Assembly: GCF_035506375.1 (NCBI RefSeq)
Contig: NZ_DATJPM010000076.1
Coordinates: 1-17,663 of the forward strand
DNA from: Methanocella sp.
Lineage (GTDB): Archaea; Halobacteriota; Methanocellia; Methanocellales; Methanocellaceae
Length of the DNA stretch: 17,663 nt
Reading direction: 5' to 3'
Shown here: piece by piece, positions 7,341-14,066 of the stretch
Position numbering within the stretch: the first letter of the stretch is position 1
How the letters are laid out: each line of letters starts with the position of its first letter
Notes under the pieces: generated by a model
The model's input: the letters and a program-made list of their open reading frames with translations, nothing else
Databases searched by the model: none
Told to the model about the DNA's origin: nothing
Position numbers and translations under genes: made by a program

Positions 7341-7731
7341 TACTGATAGTTATCCTGTCATCAACTATTTATCTTTCCAGAGCCTAAATAAAATTTTATA
7401 ATGATTTTTCATTGTGAATGAGCAATAAATTTATATCACCATACTCGAGAGTACTAATTGCCAATAATATGTAAAGCCTGTTGAACGCGTTAAGTTGTTG
7501 AACAGTTGAGTTGTTGAACACGGCACAGCGGTTGAATAGGTGTAGCATATGCAAATGGGCCGCGGCGAGCCTTTAATCGCCGCCAGTGAAAACGGAGGCC
7601 TATCGCAAAAGGATCGTGAGGTTCTGGTACGATAAACTCGAAAACACTGTATTCCTTCTTTTTCTTTGTATTTTCCGTTGACGGTTCGTTAGATAACGGT
7701 TTTATATTCCGGCCTTTAGAGAGTACTTATT
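7341..7731. other. Divergent promoter region with GTTGAAC repeats
   Basis: This 391-bp spacer separates the divergent srp19 and lipoprotein genes. The left part is AT-rich and includes possible srp19 TATA sequences (minus strand, near 7366-7374 and 7390-7403). At 7480-7536 the word GTTGAAC occurs three times, then GTTGAAT, at 16-17 bp spacing (7480, 7497, 7513, 7530), a degenerate tandem repeat. A 7-bp perfect stem GCGGCGA/TCGCCGC with an 8-nt loop lies at 7562-7583. A TATA box for the lipoprotein gene lies at 7701-7708. Small open frames here (for example 7549-7635, 28 codons) have no support as genes. Confidence 0.5.
7701..7708 (+). promoter_or_regulatory. TATA box for the lipoprotein gene
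   Basis: TTTATATT begins 31 bases before the ATG at 7732. Transcription from it would start at or next to the ATG, and no ribosome binding site precedes the gene, so a leaderless transcript is inferred. Confidence 0.5.
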
Positions 7732-8532
7732 ATGCGCTTGACCGCGGCCGCCCTGGTATTAATCGTCATGATGATAGTAGTCGCTATGGCCGGCTGCGAC
7801 GATCCCTATTACCCGCGTGCTCCCGATTATAACTATACGGTCACCGTCACTGGCCTGGAGAACTTTACGACGGAGAACGGGACGGCCACGATATGGCTGC
7901 CCATACCGGCCGTCGACGGTAAGCCGATCCTGGCGGAGGGCTGGATGCTGAACGATCGCCTCAACTTTTTCGAGGTACGCCATGGTACGCGGTCGATCGG
8001 GCCGGCCGATACGGCTTACGGGCCGATGCTCGAGGTCGAGGTCAACATGACCGACTACTATTACAGCTATGCCAGCGTTACGCCCATCGCTGTCAGCCCC
8101 GGGCAGAACATGTCGGAGGCGCCCACCGTCGTCCCGGACCGCATCAATAAAAGCATGTCATTCGACGACTTTAGCGTCATAGCCACAGGCCTTGTAGGCC
8201 AGCTCGACCTGCCGACCTCTACCGATGCAAGGCTAAAGGTCATAGGATTTTTAGATCAGCCGCTGCTGCCCGCGATGAACGGGGCAGGGGGCAATTACAC
8301 CTCGTACGTCTTCCTTGATAAAAGCCTCAAGCCGTCGAGTAACGATAGCAGGATCAATATCACGGGGACCCTGACGGTGAGCCTCAACCACAATAAGGTG
8401 AACGCGACGGAAGAGGGCGCACGGAAATTTGAGATACATACGTTCAACTTCGACGAGACGATACCGGGCAACGTTACGGGGCTCATACCCGTACAGGTCA
8501 GGCACGATTACCATTCGAGCATATATTATTAA
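7732..8532 (+). CDS. Secreted lipoprotein with dense N-glycosylation sites
   Basis: This 266-residue protein belongs to no family I recognise. Residues 1-21 form a hydrophobic signal peptide ending in a lipobox (AMAGC, Cys22), so it should be lipid-anchored on the outer face of the membrane. The rest is beta-rich and acidic, with Tyr-rich patches (YYYSY near 109-113, HSSIYY at the end). It has eleven N-X-S/T sequons (N34, N44, N49, N105, N126, N139, N188, N204, N209, N224 and N247), many for this length, which suggests a glycosylated cell-surface protein. There is no catalytic motif. It diverges from srp19 and ends 14 bp before palindromic element 2. A role in the cell envelope is an inference. 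Confidence 0.75.
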   Translation: MRLTAAALVLIVMMIVVAMAGCDDPYYPRAPDYNYTVTVTGLENFTTENGTATIWLPIPAVDGKPILAEGWMLNDRLNFFEVRHGTRSIGPADTAYGPMLEVEVNMTDYYYSYASVTPIAVSPGQNMSEAPTVVPDRINKSMSFDDFSVIATGLVGQLDLPTSTDARLKVIGFLDQPLLPAMNGAGGNYTSYVFLDKSLKPSSNDSRINITGTLTVSLNHNKVNATEEGARKFEIHTFNFDETIPGNVTGLIPVQVRHDYHSSIYY

Positions 8533-8546
8533 TTTAATAGAAAATT

Positions 8547-9040
8547 CGTGCTGTGTTGAGTATCTCATTTTAAACGCATGGAGAGTACAAAAGCACTATT
8601 TTCACCACGGAGGCCAGTTGTTCCGTGTTTGTTTAGTGGTCCTTTGCCACTTTTTCCACTTTCGTACTGCCCGTCGGTTTTTCAACACGAAAACACGAAA
8701 GACTTTTTAGTCCCACGTGAGGGCACGAAAATCACTAAGGTCCATGCCTGGCGCTTAAAACACGAAACAACCTAACGAATGGCACTAAAACACTAAAGGA
8801 TTGAACCACGAGGACGGCATGAAATTTATGCTTTCTCTAGTGTTTCAAATAATTAGTTGATGTTCGTGCCCTTCGGGAGATTGTTTAGTGTTTTGACGTG
8901 AAAGCATCCATCTTAGTGCGGTTCGTGCCCCTTACGTGGGACTAAAAAGTCATTCGTGTTTTAGTGTTGAAAAACCGGACAAATCAGCGAACTCCGTGCC
9001 CTTATTAAGCTTAAAATAACGCCGCAATTCAACACAGCGG
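8547..9040. repeat. Palindromic foldback element 2
   Basis: This 494-bp gene-free stretch lies between the convergent lipoprotein and DUF3194 genes. It is an imperfect palindrome centred near 8826, where a GCATGAAATTTATGC-like core sits. Arms 8675-8747 and 8904-8977 match in about 64 of 74 positions by hand alignment, with an 18-bp perfect block (8701-8718 against 8934-8951). Inner parts match more loosely, so there is almost no unpaired loop. Its ends are inverted: left CGTGCTGTGTTGAGT, right (reverse complement) CCGCTGTGTTGAATT. AAATT flanks both sides (8542-8546 and 9041-9045), a possible 5-bp target duplication. Internally it is built of words such as CACGAA, AACACTAAA and GGCAC. Its left 67 bp align with the ends of element 1, including a GCACTATT.TCACCAC block. 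Confidence 0.7.
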
Positions 9041-9044
9041 AAAT

Positions 9045-9056
9045 TAGTAAAAAAGT
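9045..9056 (-). terminator. T-run terminator of the exosome/proteasome superoperon
   Basis: On the minus strand, shortly after the DUF3194 stop codon, the sequence reads CACTTTTTTACTAA. The T-run is a likely archaeal terminator for the whole superoperon. It abuts the right flank of palindromic element 2, which might add a structured barrier if transcription continues. Confidence 0.5.
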
Positions 9057-9061
9057 GCGGG

Positions 9062-9295
9062 TTACTTGCCCATCAACTCGTCGGCCTTTTCCGAGGCGAC
9101 CCTGAGGGCCTCGTCGACGGTCTTCTGGTCGACGGCCTCGCCCCTGTCGCTGACAAGCCGGATGTCGATAGTCACTGCGCCCTCATCAATGCCGACAGCG
9201 ATATCCAGATCCTCGACGCGCTTGGACGGGACCACGGAGTAAATATACTCGAGGGCGGCGTCGTAGACCGCCTCGATTATGGCTTCATCCTTCAT
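9062..9295 (-). CDS. DUF3194 family protein
   Basis: This 77-residue acidic protein matches the archaeal DUF3194 family that usually follows prefoldin beta at the end of this superoperon. It is predicted to be a small alpha/beta fold (helix about 4-20, strands 28-50, helix 58-75). No catalytic residues are evident and the function is unknown. It starts 6 bp after pfdB and is the last gene of the unit. Constant linkage to exosome, prefoldin and ribosomal genes suggests a role in RNA or protein quality control, but that is inferred from position. Confidence 0.8.
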   Translation of the reverse strand: MKDEAIIEAVYDAALEYIYSVVPSKRVEDLDIAVGIDEGAVTIDIRLVSDRGEAVDQKTVDEALRVASEKADELMGK

Positions 9296-9301
9296 TTAAT
9301 C

Positions 9302-9667
9302 TTAGGAGGCCTCTTTACCGCTGGGGCCTTTACCCAGGGCGGCCTTGAGCTGGTCCTGGAGCTGCGTGAAGCGGGACTGGATGCGCTCTTCCTGGCGGGC
9401 CAGCGACTTCAGCCTCACGTCGAGGGAGTCCTTCTTCTCCTCGAGGTCCTTGAGGACCTCTTCCTTGTTGGCCTTGACGAGCAGCTCGCCGGCGGCCTTA
9501 TAGACGACGGCGTTGTCATCGGTCTTCTTGAGCTCCTCGAGCGCCCTCTCGGTCTCCCGGAGGACCATCTCGACCTGGCTCTTCTGCTGCATGAGCGCCT
9601 GCGCCTGCTGCTGTATCTGTTGCAGCTGGGCAAGCTGGTTCTGGATCTGCGGTGGCAGTTCGTTCAT
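9302..9667 (-). CDS. pfdB: Prefoldin subunit beta
   Basis: This 121-residue protein is the beta subunit of the archaeal prefoldin hexamer (two alpha, four beta), which holds unfolded proteins on its coiled-coil tentacles and passes them to the thermosome. It is Gln-rich at the N-terminus (PPQIQNQLAQLQQIQQQAQ), with two long coiled-coil helices (about 5-50 and 72-112) separated by the beta hairpin region DNAVVYKAAGELLVKANKEEVLKDL, as expected of the family. It lies 12 bp after pcc1 and 6 bp before the DUF3194 gene. Confidence 0.95.
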   Translation of the reverse strand: MNELPPQIQNQLAQLQQIQQQAQALMQQKSQVEMVLRETERALEELKKTDDNAVVYKAAGELLVKANKEEVLKDLEEKKDSLDVRLKSLARQEERIQSRFTQLQDQLKAALGKGPSGKEAS

Positions 9668-9679
9668 GATATCACCAAT

Positions 9680-9922
9680 CTAAGCGGCCTTGCGGGCATC
9701 GAACATCTCTTCCGCTATTTTAATCAATCGCAGCCACGTGTTGAGCGCCGCGCGAAGAGAAATGATGTCCTCGGCCTCGATAAATAATTTTAGAAGCCCC
9801 CCCTCTACGCCCAGAGTGATCCTGGAGCGCTCGGACGGGGAGGCCTGGAGTTCGGGCGTTAGCACTTCGAGGGCCTTCCCGGCCATGGGTCCGAACTCGA
9901 ACTCGACGAATACGGTGTGCAT
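9680..9922 (-). CDS. pcc1: KEOPS complex subunit Pcc1
   Basis: This 80-residue protein is Pcc1, the dimerising subunit of KEOPS, which with Kae1 makes the universal t6A modification at position 37 of ANN-decoding tRNAs. The signature is the C-terminal SLRAALNTWLRLIKIAEEM (from about residue 55), and its length fits the 75-90 residues of archaeal Pcc1. The frame is open upstream for another 50 codons, but that part is a shadow of rpoP in another frame. The correct ATG is at 9920-9922, one base after the rpoP stop, so the genes are translationally coupled. Confidence 0.9.
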   Translation of the reverse strand: MHTVFVEFEFGPMAGKALEVLTPELQASPSERSRITLGVEGGLLKLFIEAEDIISLRAALNTWLRLIKIAEEMFDARKAA

Positions 9923-9923
9923 T

Positions 9924-10061
9924 CTATACGGCTTTGACACGCTTGATGGCGGTAGGCCTTTCCTTGACCAGCACGCGGTGCCCGCAGTAGGGGCACCTGA
10001 CTCCGCCGTATTCCTTATCAAGCTCCACCACGTGCTTGCAGTGGGCGCACTTGTATACCAT
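9924..10061 (-). CDS. rpoP: RNA polymerase subunit P (Rpo12)
   Basis: This 45-residue gene was found by reading the gap between rpl37ae and pcc1. The protein begins MVYKCAHCKHVVELDKEYGG, continues VRCPYCGHRVLVKERP and ends TAIKRVKAV. Four cysteines, C5, C8, C23 and C26 (CxxC ... CxxC), form the Zn ribbon of archaeal RNA polymerase subunit P/Rpo12, the counterpart of eukaryotic Rpb12. Length (44-50 residues) and position between L37Ae and Pcc1 are typical. The ATG is at 10059-10061, 15 bp after rpl37ae, and the TAG is at 9924-9926. Confidence 0.93.
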   Translation of the reverse strand: MVYKCAHCKHVVELDKEYGGVRCPYCGHRVLVKERPTAIKRVKAV

Positions 10062-10076
10062 TGACGGCTCACCTGC

Positions 10077-10361
10077 CTATTCCTGGGCTTCGGTGGCCTT
10101 CTTGACGTTCCGGGCCATCGTCTTGCCGACGTTGGTCTGGGGCAGGTAAGTGCCGCCGGTGTACGTGTACTTGCACTTCGTGCAGGTCCAGATGCCGGTG
10201 CCCTCTCTCCACACGGACATGCGTCCGCACTTAGGGCACTTGAAGGCCTGCCTCATGTTCTCTTCGATGTCGGCGACGAGCACGCGGGTCTTGCGGCCGT
10301 AGCGCGGGCCGAACCGGCCGGCGCTCCTCGTCTTCCTGCCTTTCGCGCTTCCTTCTACCAT
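10077..10361 (-). CDS. rpl37ae: Large ribosomal subunit protein eL43 (L37Ae)
   Basis: This 94-residue ribosomal protein L37Ae/eL43 binds 23S rRNA through a basic N-terminus (SAKGRKTRSAGRFGPRYGRK) and a zinc ribbon with C42, C45, C60 and C63 (CPKC and CTKC). The residues after the ribbon, TYTGGTYLPQTNVGKTM, are family-typical. Its ATG directly follows the rrp42 stop with no spacer, which implies coupled translation. Length is normal. Confidence 0.96.
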   Translation of the reverse strand: MVEGSAKGRKTRSAGRFGPRYGRKTRVLVADIEENMRQAFKCPKCGRMSVWREGTGIWTCTKCKYTYTGGTYLPQTNVGKTMARNVKKATEAQE

Positions 10362-11144
10362 TTACTGTATTCCCTCCAGTTTTTCCCTGAGCACGCTCGC
10401 CTTCTCTTTGGCGATGTGCACAACATATTTTACTTCGTCGGGAGTCAGCGTGCCTACGCCGCTCTTCTGCATCCCGGCCAGCGCGCCCTCTTTGTTCGTG
10501 ATGACGGTCAGCTTGCACGACGCGACGTTCTCCTCGTCCAGGCTCGGGTCGAGCATGATGGAGTCGCCGATCTTGACGGCCGTGATGCCTGCCGGAATGT
10601 CGTTCAGGGGCAGCTTTGCGTCCTCTCCGAAGCCGAATTTGGCGTTCGGGATGACGGTGTTCATAAGCGCCGCGGTCGCTCCCAGCGAGGCGGCGTCCAT
10701 GAGGTTGCCGTCGTGGTCGAGGACGTGGACGTCGATGAAGACCATCCAGACTTTCTGACCACTTTCAATACACAACTTAGATAAATCAATTGCGCCCGAT
10801 TCGCGGACGCCGCGGTCCACGACCCTGGCCAGCTCGATCGCGTCCTCCCTCGGGGGGCCGGTCTCGAACGTGGGCGATGCGAGTGGAACTAATTCCAGGT
10901 TCGTGATGATGACGCCCGTGTCCGGCGTGTCCGGGAACGGCTCGCCTGGCTGGACCTTGACGCCGACGATGACTCTCGAGTCGCCGATCATGACCTGCGC
11001 CGAGCCTTCGGCCTTGTTGATGACGCCGACCTCGATGTTGATGGGCCGGAACTCGTCGAACTTACGCCCGTCGGCGCGGTCTCCCTGGCCGGCGAGGCTG
11101 TAAATGTAATCTTTCTTTATTTCTGCGATGACGTCCTCACTCAT
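10362..11144 (-). CDS. rrp42: Exosome subunit Rrp42
   Basis: This 260-residue protein is Rrp42, the non-catalytic RNase PH-like subunit that alternates with Rrp41 in the hexameric exosome ring and helps bind RNA. It shows the RNase PH fold, with DGRKFDEFRPINIEVGV near the N-terminus and LVPLASPTFETGPP, VLDHDGNLMDAASLGATAAL and LTVITNKEGALAGMQK as conserved blocks. The ATG at 11142-11144 is chosen because the protein then begins MSEDVIAEIKKDYI as in relatives; the frame is open for 20 codons further, inside rrp41. It overlaps the rrp41 end by 8 bp. Confidence 0.96.
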   Translation of the reverse strand: MSEDVIAEIKKDYIYSLAGQGDRADGRKFDEFRPINIEVGVINKAEGSAQVMIGDSRVIVGVKVQPGEPFPDTPDTGVIITNLELVPLASPTFETGPPREDAIELARVVDRGVRESGAIDLSKLCIESGQKVWMVFIDVHVLDHDGNLMDAASLGATAALMNTVIPNAKFGFGEDAKLPLNDIPAGITAVKIGDSIMLDPSLDEENVASCKLTVITNKEGALAGMQKSGVGTLTPDEVKYVVHIAKEKASVLREKLEGIQ

Positions 11145-11901
11145 TGGCAACGCCTCCGTTCGCCCTGGCCTCTTCCTCCGCCTGCGGCGCGACCATGGTG
11201 CCATACTTCTCCACCAGGGCCTGCTTCTGCAGCTCGTGGAGCTTCTTGCAGCCCTCGACGGCCATGTCCACGGCCTTACTAAACTCTTCCTCGGTCAGGT
11301 GGCCGTCCATCTGGCAGAGCGTGATCTCGCCGAACTGGTTCATGGCGATGGGCAGGTCAGCCTGACCGTAGTTGTCCTCGTCCTTGTTCAGGTCGAGCAC
11401 GACTTCGCCGTCGACCTTGCCGACCGCACACGCCGATACCAGGCACCGCATCGGGATGCCCGCGTCGGCCAGCGCCACGGATGCGGCGTTGATGCCCGCG
11501 ACCCGGGTGCCCGCGTCGGCCTGGAGTATCTCGACGAAGATGTCGACCGCGGACCTGGGATAAAGCTCCTCCAGGACCACGGACTCAAGGGCCTCGCGGC
11601 TCACCTTCGATATCTCGATACTCCGCCTGTCGGGACCGGGCCTCTTGCGCTCCTCAACGGAGAACGCCGCCATGTTATATCGGTAGCGGACGATCGCCCT
11701 CGAGGCGTTCTGTAAGTGCCTCGGGTGAACCTCCCGGGGCCCGTATACGGCGGCCATCACCTTGTTGCCGCCGAATTCCAGATAGCATGAACCGTCGGCC
11801 CTTTTCAGGACCCCGGCCTTGAATTTGATGGGGCGCATTTCGTTTGGTCCTCTTCCGTCCAGCCGCTTCCCATCGATCATTAATTTTTCTGGCTTGGTCA
11901 T
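11137..11901 (-). CDS. rrp41: Exosome catalytic subunit Rrp41
   Basis: This 254-residue protein is the phosphorolytic subunit of the archaeal exosome, degrading RNA 3' to 5' with phosphate and adding A-rich tails in reverse. It starts with RLDGRGPNEMRPIKF and has the Arg-rich RNA/phosphate-contact region REVHPRHLQ..RYRYNMAAFSVEERKRPGPDRRS. The acidic active site lies in LNKDEDNYGQADLP, where D176 and D182 correspond to the metal-binding aspartates of characterised archaeal Rrp41. All key residues are intact. Its start overlaps the rrp4 stop by 4 bp (ATGA at 11898-11901). Confidence 0.97.
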   Translation of the reverse strand: MTKPEKLMIDGKRLDGRGPNEMRPIKFKAGVLKRADGSCYLEFGGNKVMAAVYGPREVHPRHLQNASRAIVRYRYNMAAFSVEERKRPGPDRRSIEISKVSREALESVVLEELYPRSAVDIFVEILQADAGTRVAGINAASVALADAGIPMRCLVSACAVGKVDGEVVLDLNKDEDNYGQADLPIAMNQFGEITLCQMDGHLTEEEFSKAVDMAVEGCKKLHELQKQALVEKYGTMVAPQAEEEARANGGVANE

Positions 11902-12572
11902 GTCGTATTCCTCAACTGTTCCAGCTCTTTGCTGATGTACTCTTTAATGTTATCCGTAAGCCCTGACGTGTGCGCCTCGCGCTCGATCTTGAATATCGTG
12001 CGGATGGCCAGGTCGACGCGCTTATCGTCGCCCTTCAGCCATATCCGGCCGTTCTGTCCGACGAAGATGCTCACGTTCAGGTCCTTCTTAAGCATGCTTA
12101 TCATAGAGCCGTTACGCCCGATGACGCGGGGGATCTTGACGTGCGAAATATCGATGACTCGCCCCTGCTTCAGTACGCGTAAGTGCTCGTCTCGCATCGT
12201 GAGCTCGACCTTCATGGTCGGATCGACGTCCGCCACGCGGGCTATGATCAGTTCGCCGACGTGCAGGTAATTGCTCATGTTCGCCGGGTCCACGCGCTCG
12301 GGGAACTCCGAGATGTGGAGCATTCCCTCGTAAGGCGCGTTGATGTCGGCGAACCAGTTCGAAAAGGTCATGTCCACGATCTTTCCGATGACGAGGTCGC
12401 CCCGGGCGGGTATGTACCGTCCGGACAGCGGGATGACCTTGATGTTCGTCCGCCTGTCCACGAGCCCGTAGTTTGCAGAATACACTTTTCCGTCCTGCAC
12501 GTAGGTCCCGATCCCGGCAAGCTTCGGATCCTCCCCGAGCATGTCGCCCGGGACAACGATTTCCCTTTCCAT
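11898..12572 (-). CDS. rrp4: Exosome RNA-binding subunit Rrp4
   Basis: This 224-residue protein is Rrp4, one of the two alternative cap proteins on the Rrp41-Rrp42 ring, which guides and selects RNA. It has an N-terminal domain (1-55, with VVPGDMLGEDPKLAGIGTY), an S1 domain (about 58-130, with GDLVIGKIVDM and YEGMLHISEFPER) and a KH domain with the GxxG loop IGRNGS at 151-156. Its 3' end overlaps rrp41 by 4 bp and its start follows SBDS by 8 bp. The alternative cap protein Csl4 is not in this cluster, as is usual. Confidence 0.97.
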   Translation of the reverse strand: MEREIVVPGDMLGEDPKLAGIGTYVQDGKVYSANYGLVDRRTNIKVIPLSGRYIPARGDLVIGKIVDMTFSNWFADINAPYEGMLHISEFPERVDPANMSNYLHVGELIIARVADVDPTMKVELTMRDEHLRVLKQGRVIDISHVKIPRVIGRNGSMISMLKKDLNVSIFVGQNGRIWLKGDDKRVDLAIRTIFKIEREAHTSGLTDNIKEYISKELEQLRNTT

Positions 12573-12580
12573 ATCAATAC

Positions 12581-13276
12581 CTATCGTAATAGTTTGGTCT
12601 CCGCCTCGCCCTTGGATAGCTTATTCACGAGGTCGTAGAACTCGGGCTGCATGCCGGCGGGTATCTGCACGACGCCTATCCAGGAGCCGTCGTTCTGCCA
12701 CTCATCCTTCAACATCCTGCCGAACGCCGATATCTCGCCAAAGGCGCGTGCCGCGTAGTTCGCGGGCACCTTCACGGCGACCCTGACCTCCTCGAACCGG
12801 ATGGGTATGATGGGTCGGATCGCCTTCATTACCAGATTAACGTTCTCCTCTACGGATTTCGTCAGGTCGATGTGGACGCCCGCCTCCTCCATGGCCCTCT
12901 CGATGCGGGCGGGCGGATGGGGCGCCATGGTCTGCGGGTTGATGGCGTTCCTGGATATGAAACTGACTACCTGGCGCCTCTTCTCCTCGAGCATGCGGTG
13001 CCGCTGTTCGGCCGTCAGGTTGATCTCGCCCTCTTCGATTATTTTCCGGGCGATGTCCTGCACGTTGGTCGTGCCAAAGGCCTTAATAAGGTCCTCTTCC
13101 GGGACGCGGTCGCCCCGGGACGCGTTCTCGAAGACGTCCTCGACCGCGAGCACGTCCTCTATCTTAACTGGAGCGCCTTTTTTAAGATCGTATGCCCTGT
13201 CGGGGTCGACTAAAATCTCAAAATGCTCGCCGTGCGTCTTGAGCTTCGCGACAACGGCCTTGTCGAGCGTCACCAT
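12581..13276 (-). CDS. sbds: Ribosome maturation protein SBDS/Sdo1
   Basis: This 231-residue protein is the archaeal orthologue of the Shwachman-Bodian-Diamond protein. In eukaryotes it acts with the EF-2-like GTPase Efl1 to release the anti-association factor eIF6/Tif6 from 60S subunits; archaeal SBDS is thought to have an equivalent role. Three domains are visible: an N-terminal FYSH domain (1-85, with HGEHFEILVDPDRAYDLKKG), a helical middle domain (about 90-160, with INLTAEQRHRMLEEKRRQVVSFISRNAINPQT split across it) and a C-terminal ferredoxin-like domain (about 163-231). It lies between psmA and rrp4 as in most euryarchaea. Confidence 0.95.
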   Translation of the reverse strand: MVTLDKAVVAKLKTHGEHFEILVDPDRAYDLKKGAPVKIEDVLAVEDVFENASRGDRVPEEDLIKAFGTTNVQDIARKIIEEGEINLTAEQRHRMLEEKRRQVVSFISRNAINPQTMAPHPPARIERAMEEAGVHIDLTKSVEENVNLVMKAIRPIIPIRFEEVRVAVKVPANYAARAFGEISAFGRMLKDEWQNDGSWIGVVQIPAGMQPEFYDLVNKLSKGEAETKLLR

Positions 13277-13288
13277 GGCGATGCGCCT

Positions 13289-14059
13289 CTACTCTTCGCT
13301 GCTCCTCTTGGCGGGCTCGACCCCGGGCTTCGCCACTCCGGCCTTCTCGACGTAATCCTTGACCTCGGCCTCGCTCAGCTTCCTGAATTTCCGGGTGGCC
13401 GCGTCGATGACTCCGATCTCGATGGTCGGGACTTCGCCCTTTGATTCCATGGACTTGTAGAGCGCCTCGATGCCCAGGAGTATCACTTCGTCCAGGCTCA
13501 TGCCCACGTTAAAGCGGTTCTCCAGCATTTCCATGACCGTGTTCCGGTTAGCGCCGATGGACACGGCCTTGTACTCGTAGAGGGCGCCCGACGGGTCGGT
13601 CTCAAAGAGCCGCTGTCCGGTCTCGTCGATGCCCGCGATGAGTAAGGCGCTTCCGTATGGCCTTACGCCGCCGTACTGGGTGAACGTCTGGATGTGATCG
13701 GAAATTTTTTTCGCCAGTATCTCGATGCTGATGGGCTCGCCGTACGTGATATGGTTGACCTGCGCCTCCACGCGTGCCTTGTCGACGAGAGCCCTCCCGT
13801 CGGCAACCAGGCCCGAAGCCACGGCCCCTATATGGTCGTCGATCTTGAAGATCTTCTCTATGGACTCGGCCTCGAGCAGCTTGGTCGAGATCCGCTTGTC
13901 GACGATCATGGCAATTCCGTCCTTCGACTTCAGGCCCATGACGGTGGCGCCGCGGCGCACGGCTTCCTGGGCATAGTGTACCTGGAAAAGCCTTCCATCC
14001 GGGCTGAATACGGTGATGGCCCGGTCGTAACCCATCATCTGGGGTGTCATCTGCTGCAT
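13289..14059 (-). CDS. psmA: 20S proteasome alpha subunit
   Basis: This 256-residue alpha subunit forms the outer heptameric rings of the archaeal 20S proteasome, which gate substrate entry to the beta-subunit chamber and dock PAN or other AAA ATPases. The N-terminal gate motif YDRAITVFSPDGRLFQVHYAQEAV (from residue 11) is the alpha-type signature. RPYGSALLIAGID and DPSGALYEYKAVSIGANRN are further landmarks. It lacks the catalytic Thr and propeptide of beta subunits, as expected. The C-terminal 15 or so residues are a charged tail. It lies 7 bp after rnp2 and 12 bp before SBDS. Confidence 0.97.
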   Translation of the reverse strand: MQQMTPQMMGYDRAITVFSPDGRLFQVHYAQEAVRRGATVMGLKSKDGIAMIVDKRISTKLLEAESIEKIFKIDDHIGAVASGLVADGRALVDKARVEAQVNHITYGEPISIEILAKKISDHIQTFTQYGGVRPYGSALLIAGIDETGQRLFETDPSGALYEYKAVSIGANRNTVMEMLENRFNVGMSLDEVILLGIEALYKSMESKGEVPTIEIGVIDAATRKFRKLSEAEVKDYVEKAGVAKPGVEPAKRSSEE

Positions 14060-14066
14060 CTTTCTC

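Noticed and set aside
7549..7635. 28-codon frame (MQMGRGEPLIAASENG...) before the lipoprotein gene
   Set aside because: Length is well within chance, there is no clear ribosome binding site, and it spans the GCGGCGA hairpin.
8429..8775. Open frames of 93 and 65 codons at the lipoprotein end and inside palindromic element 2
   Set aside because: One overlaps the lipoprotein out of frame and both run into palindromic repeat sequence; neither resembles a protein family.
6657..9040. CRISPR array
   Set aside because: The repeated words are short, irregularly spaced and arranged as inverted arms, with no constant repeat/spacer pattern and no cas genes in the window.
9923..10072. 50-codon N-terminal extension of pcc1
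   Set aside because: This part encodes rpoP in another frame, and Pcc1 homology begins at the internal ATG at 9922.
11145..11204. 20-codon N-terminal extension of rrp42
   Set aside because: It is Arg/Lys-rich, lies within the rrp41 coding region, and the family start MSEDVIAEI follows it.
11128..11715. 195-codon plus-strand frame opposite rrp41
   Set aside because: A shadow frame caused by GC-biased third positions of rrp41; composition is Leu/His/Asp-rich and there is no start context.
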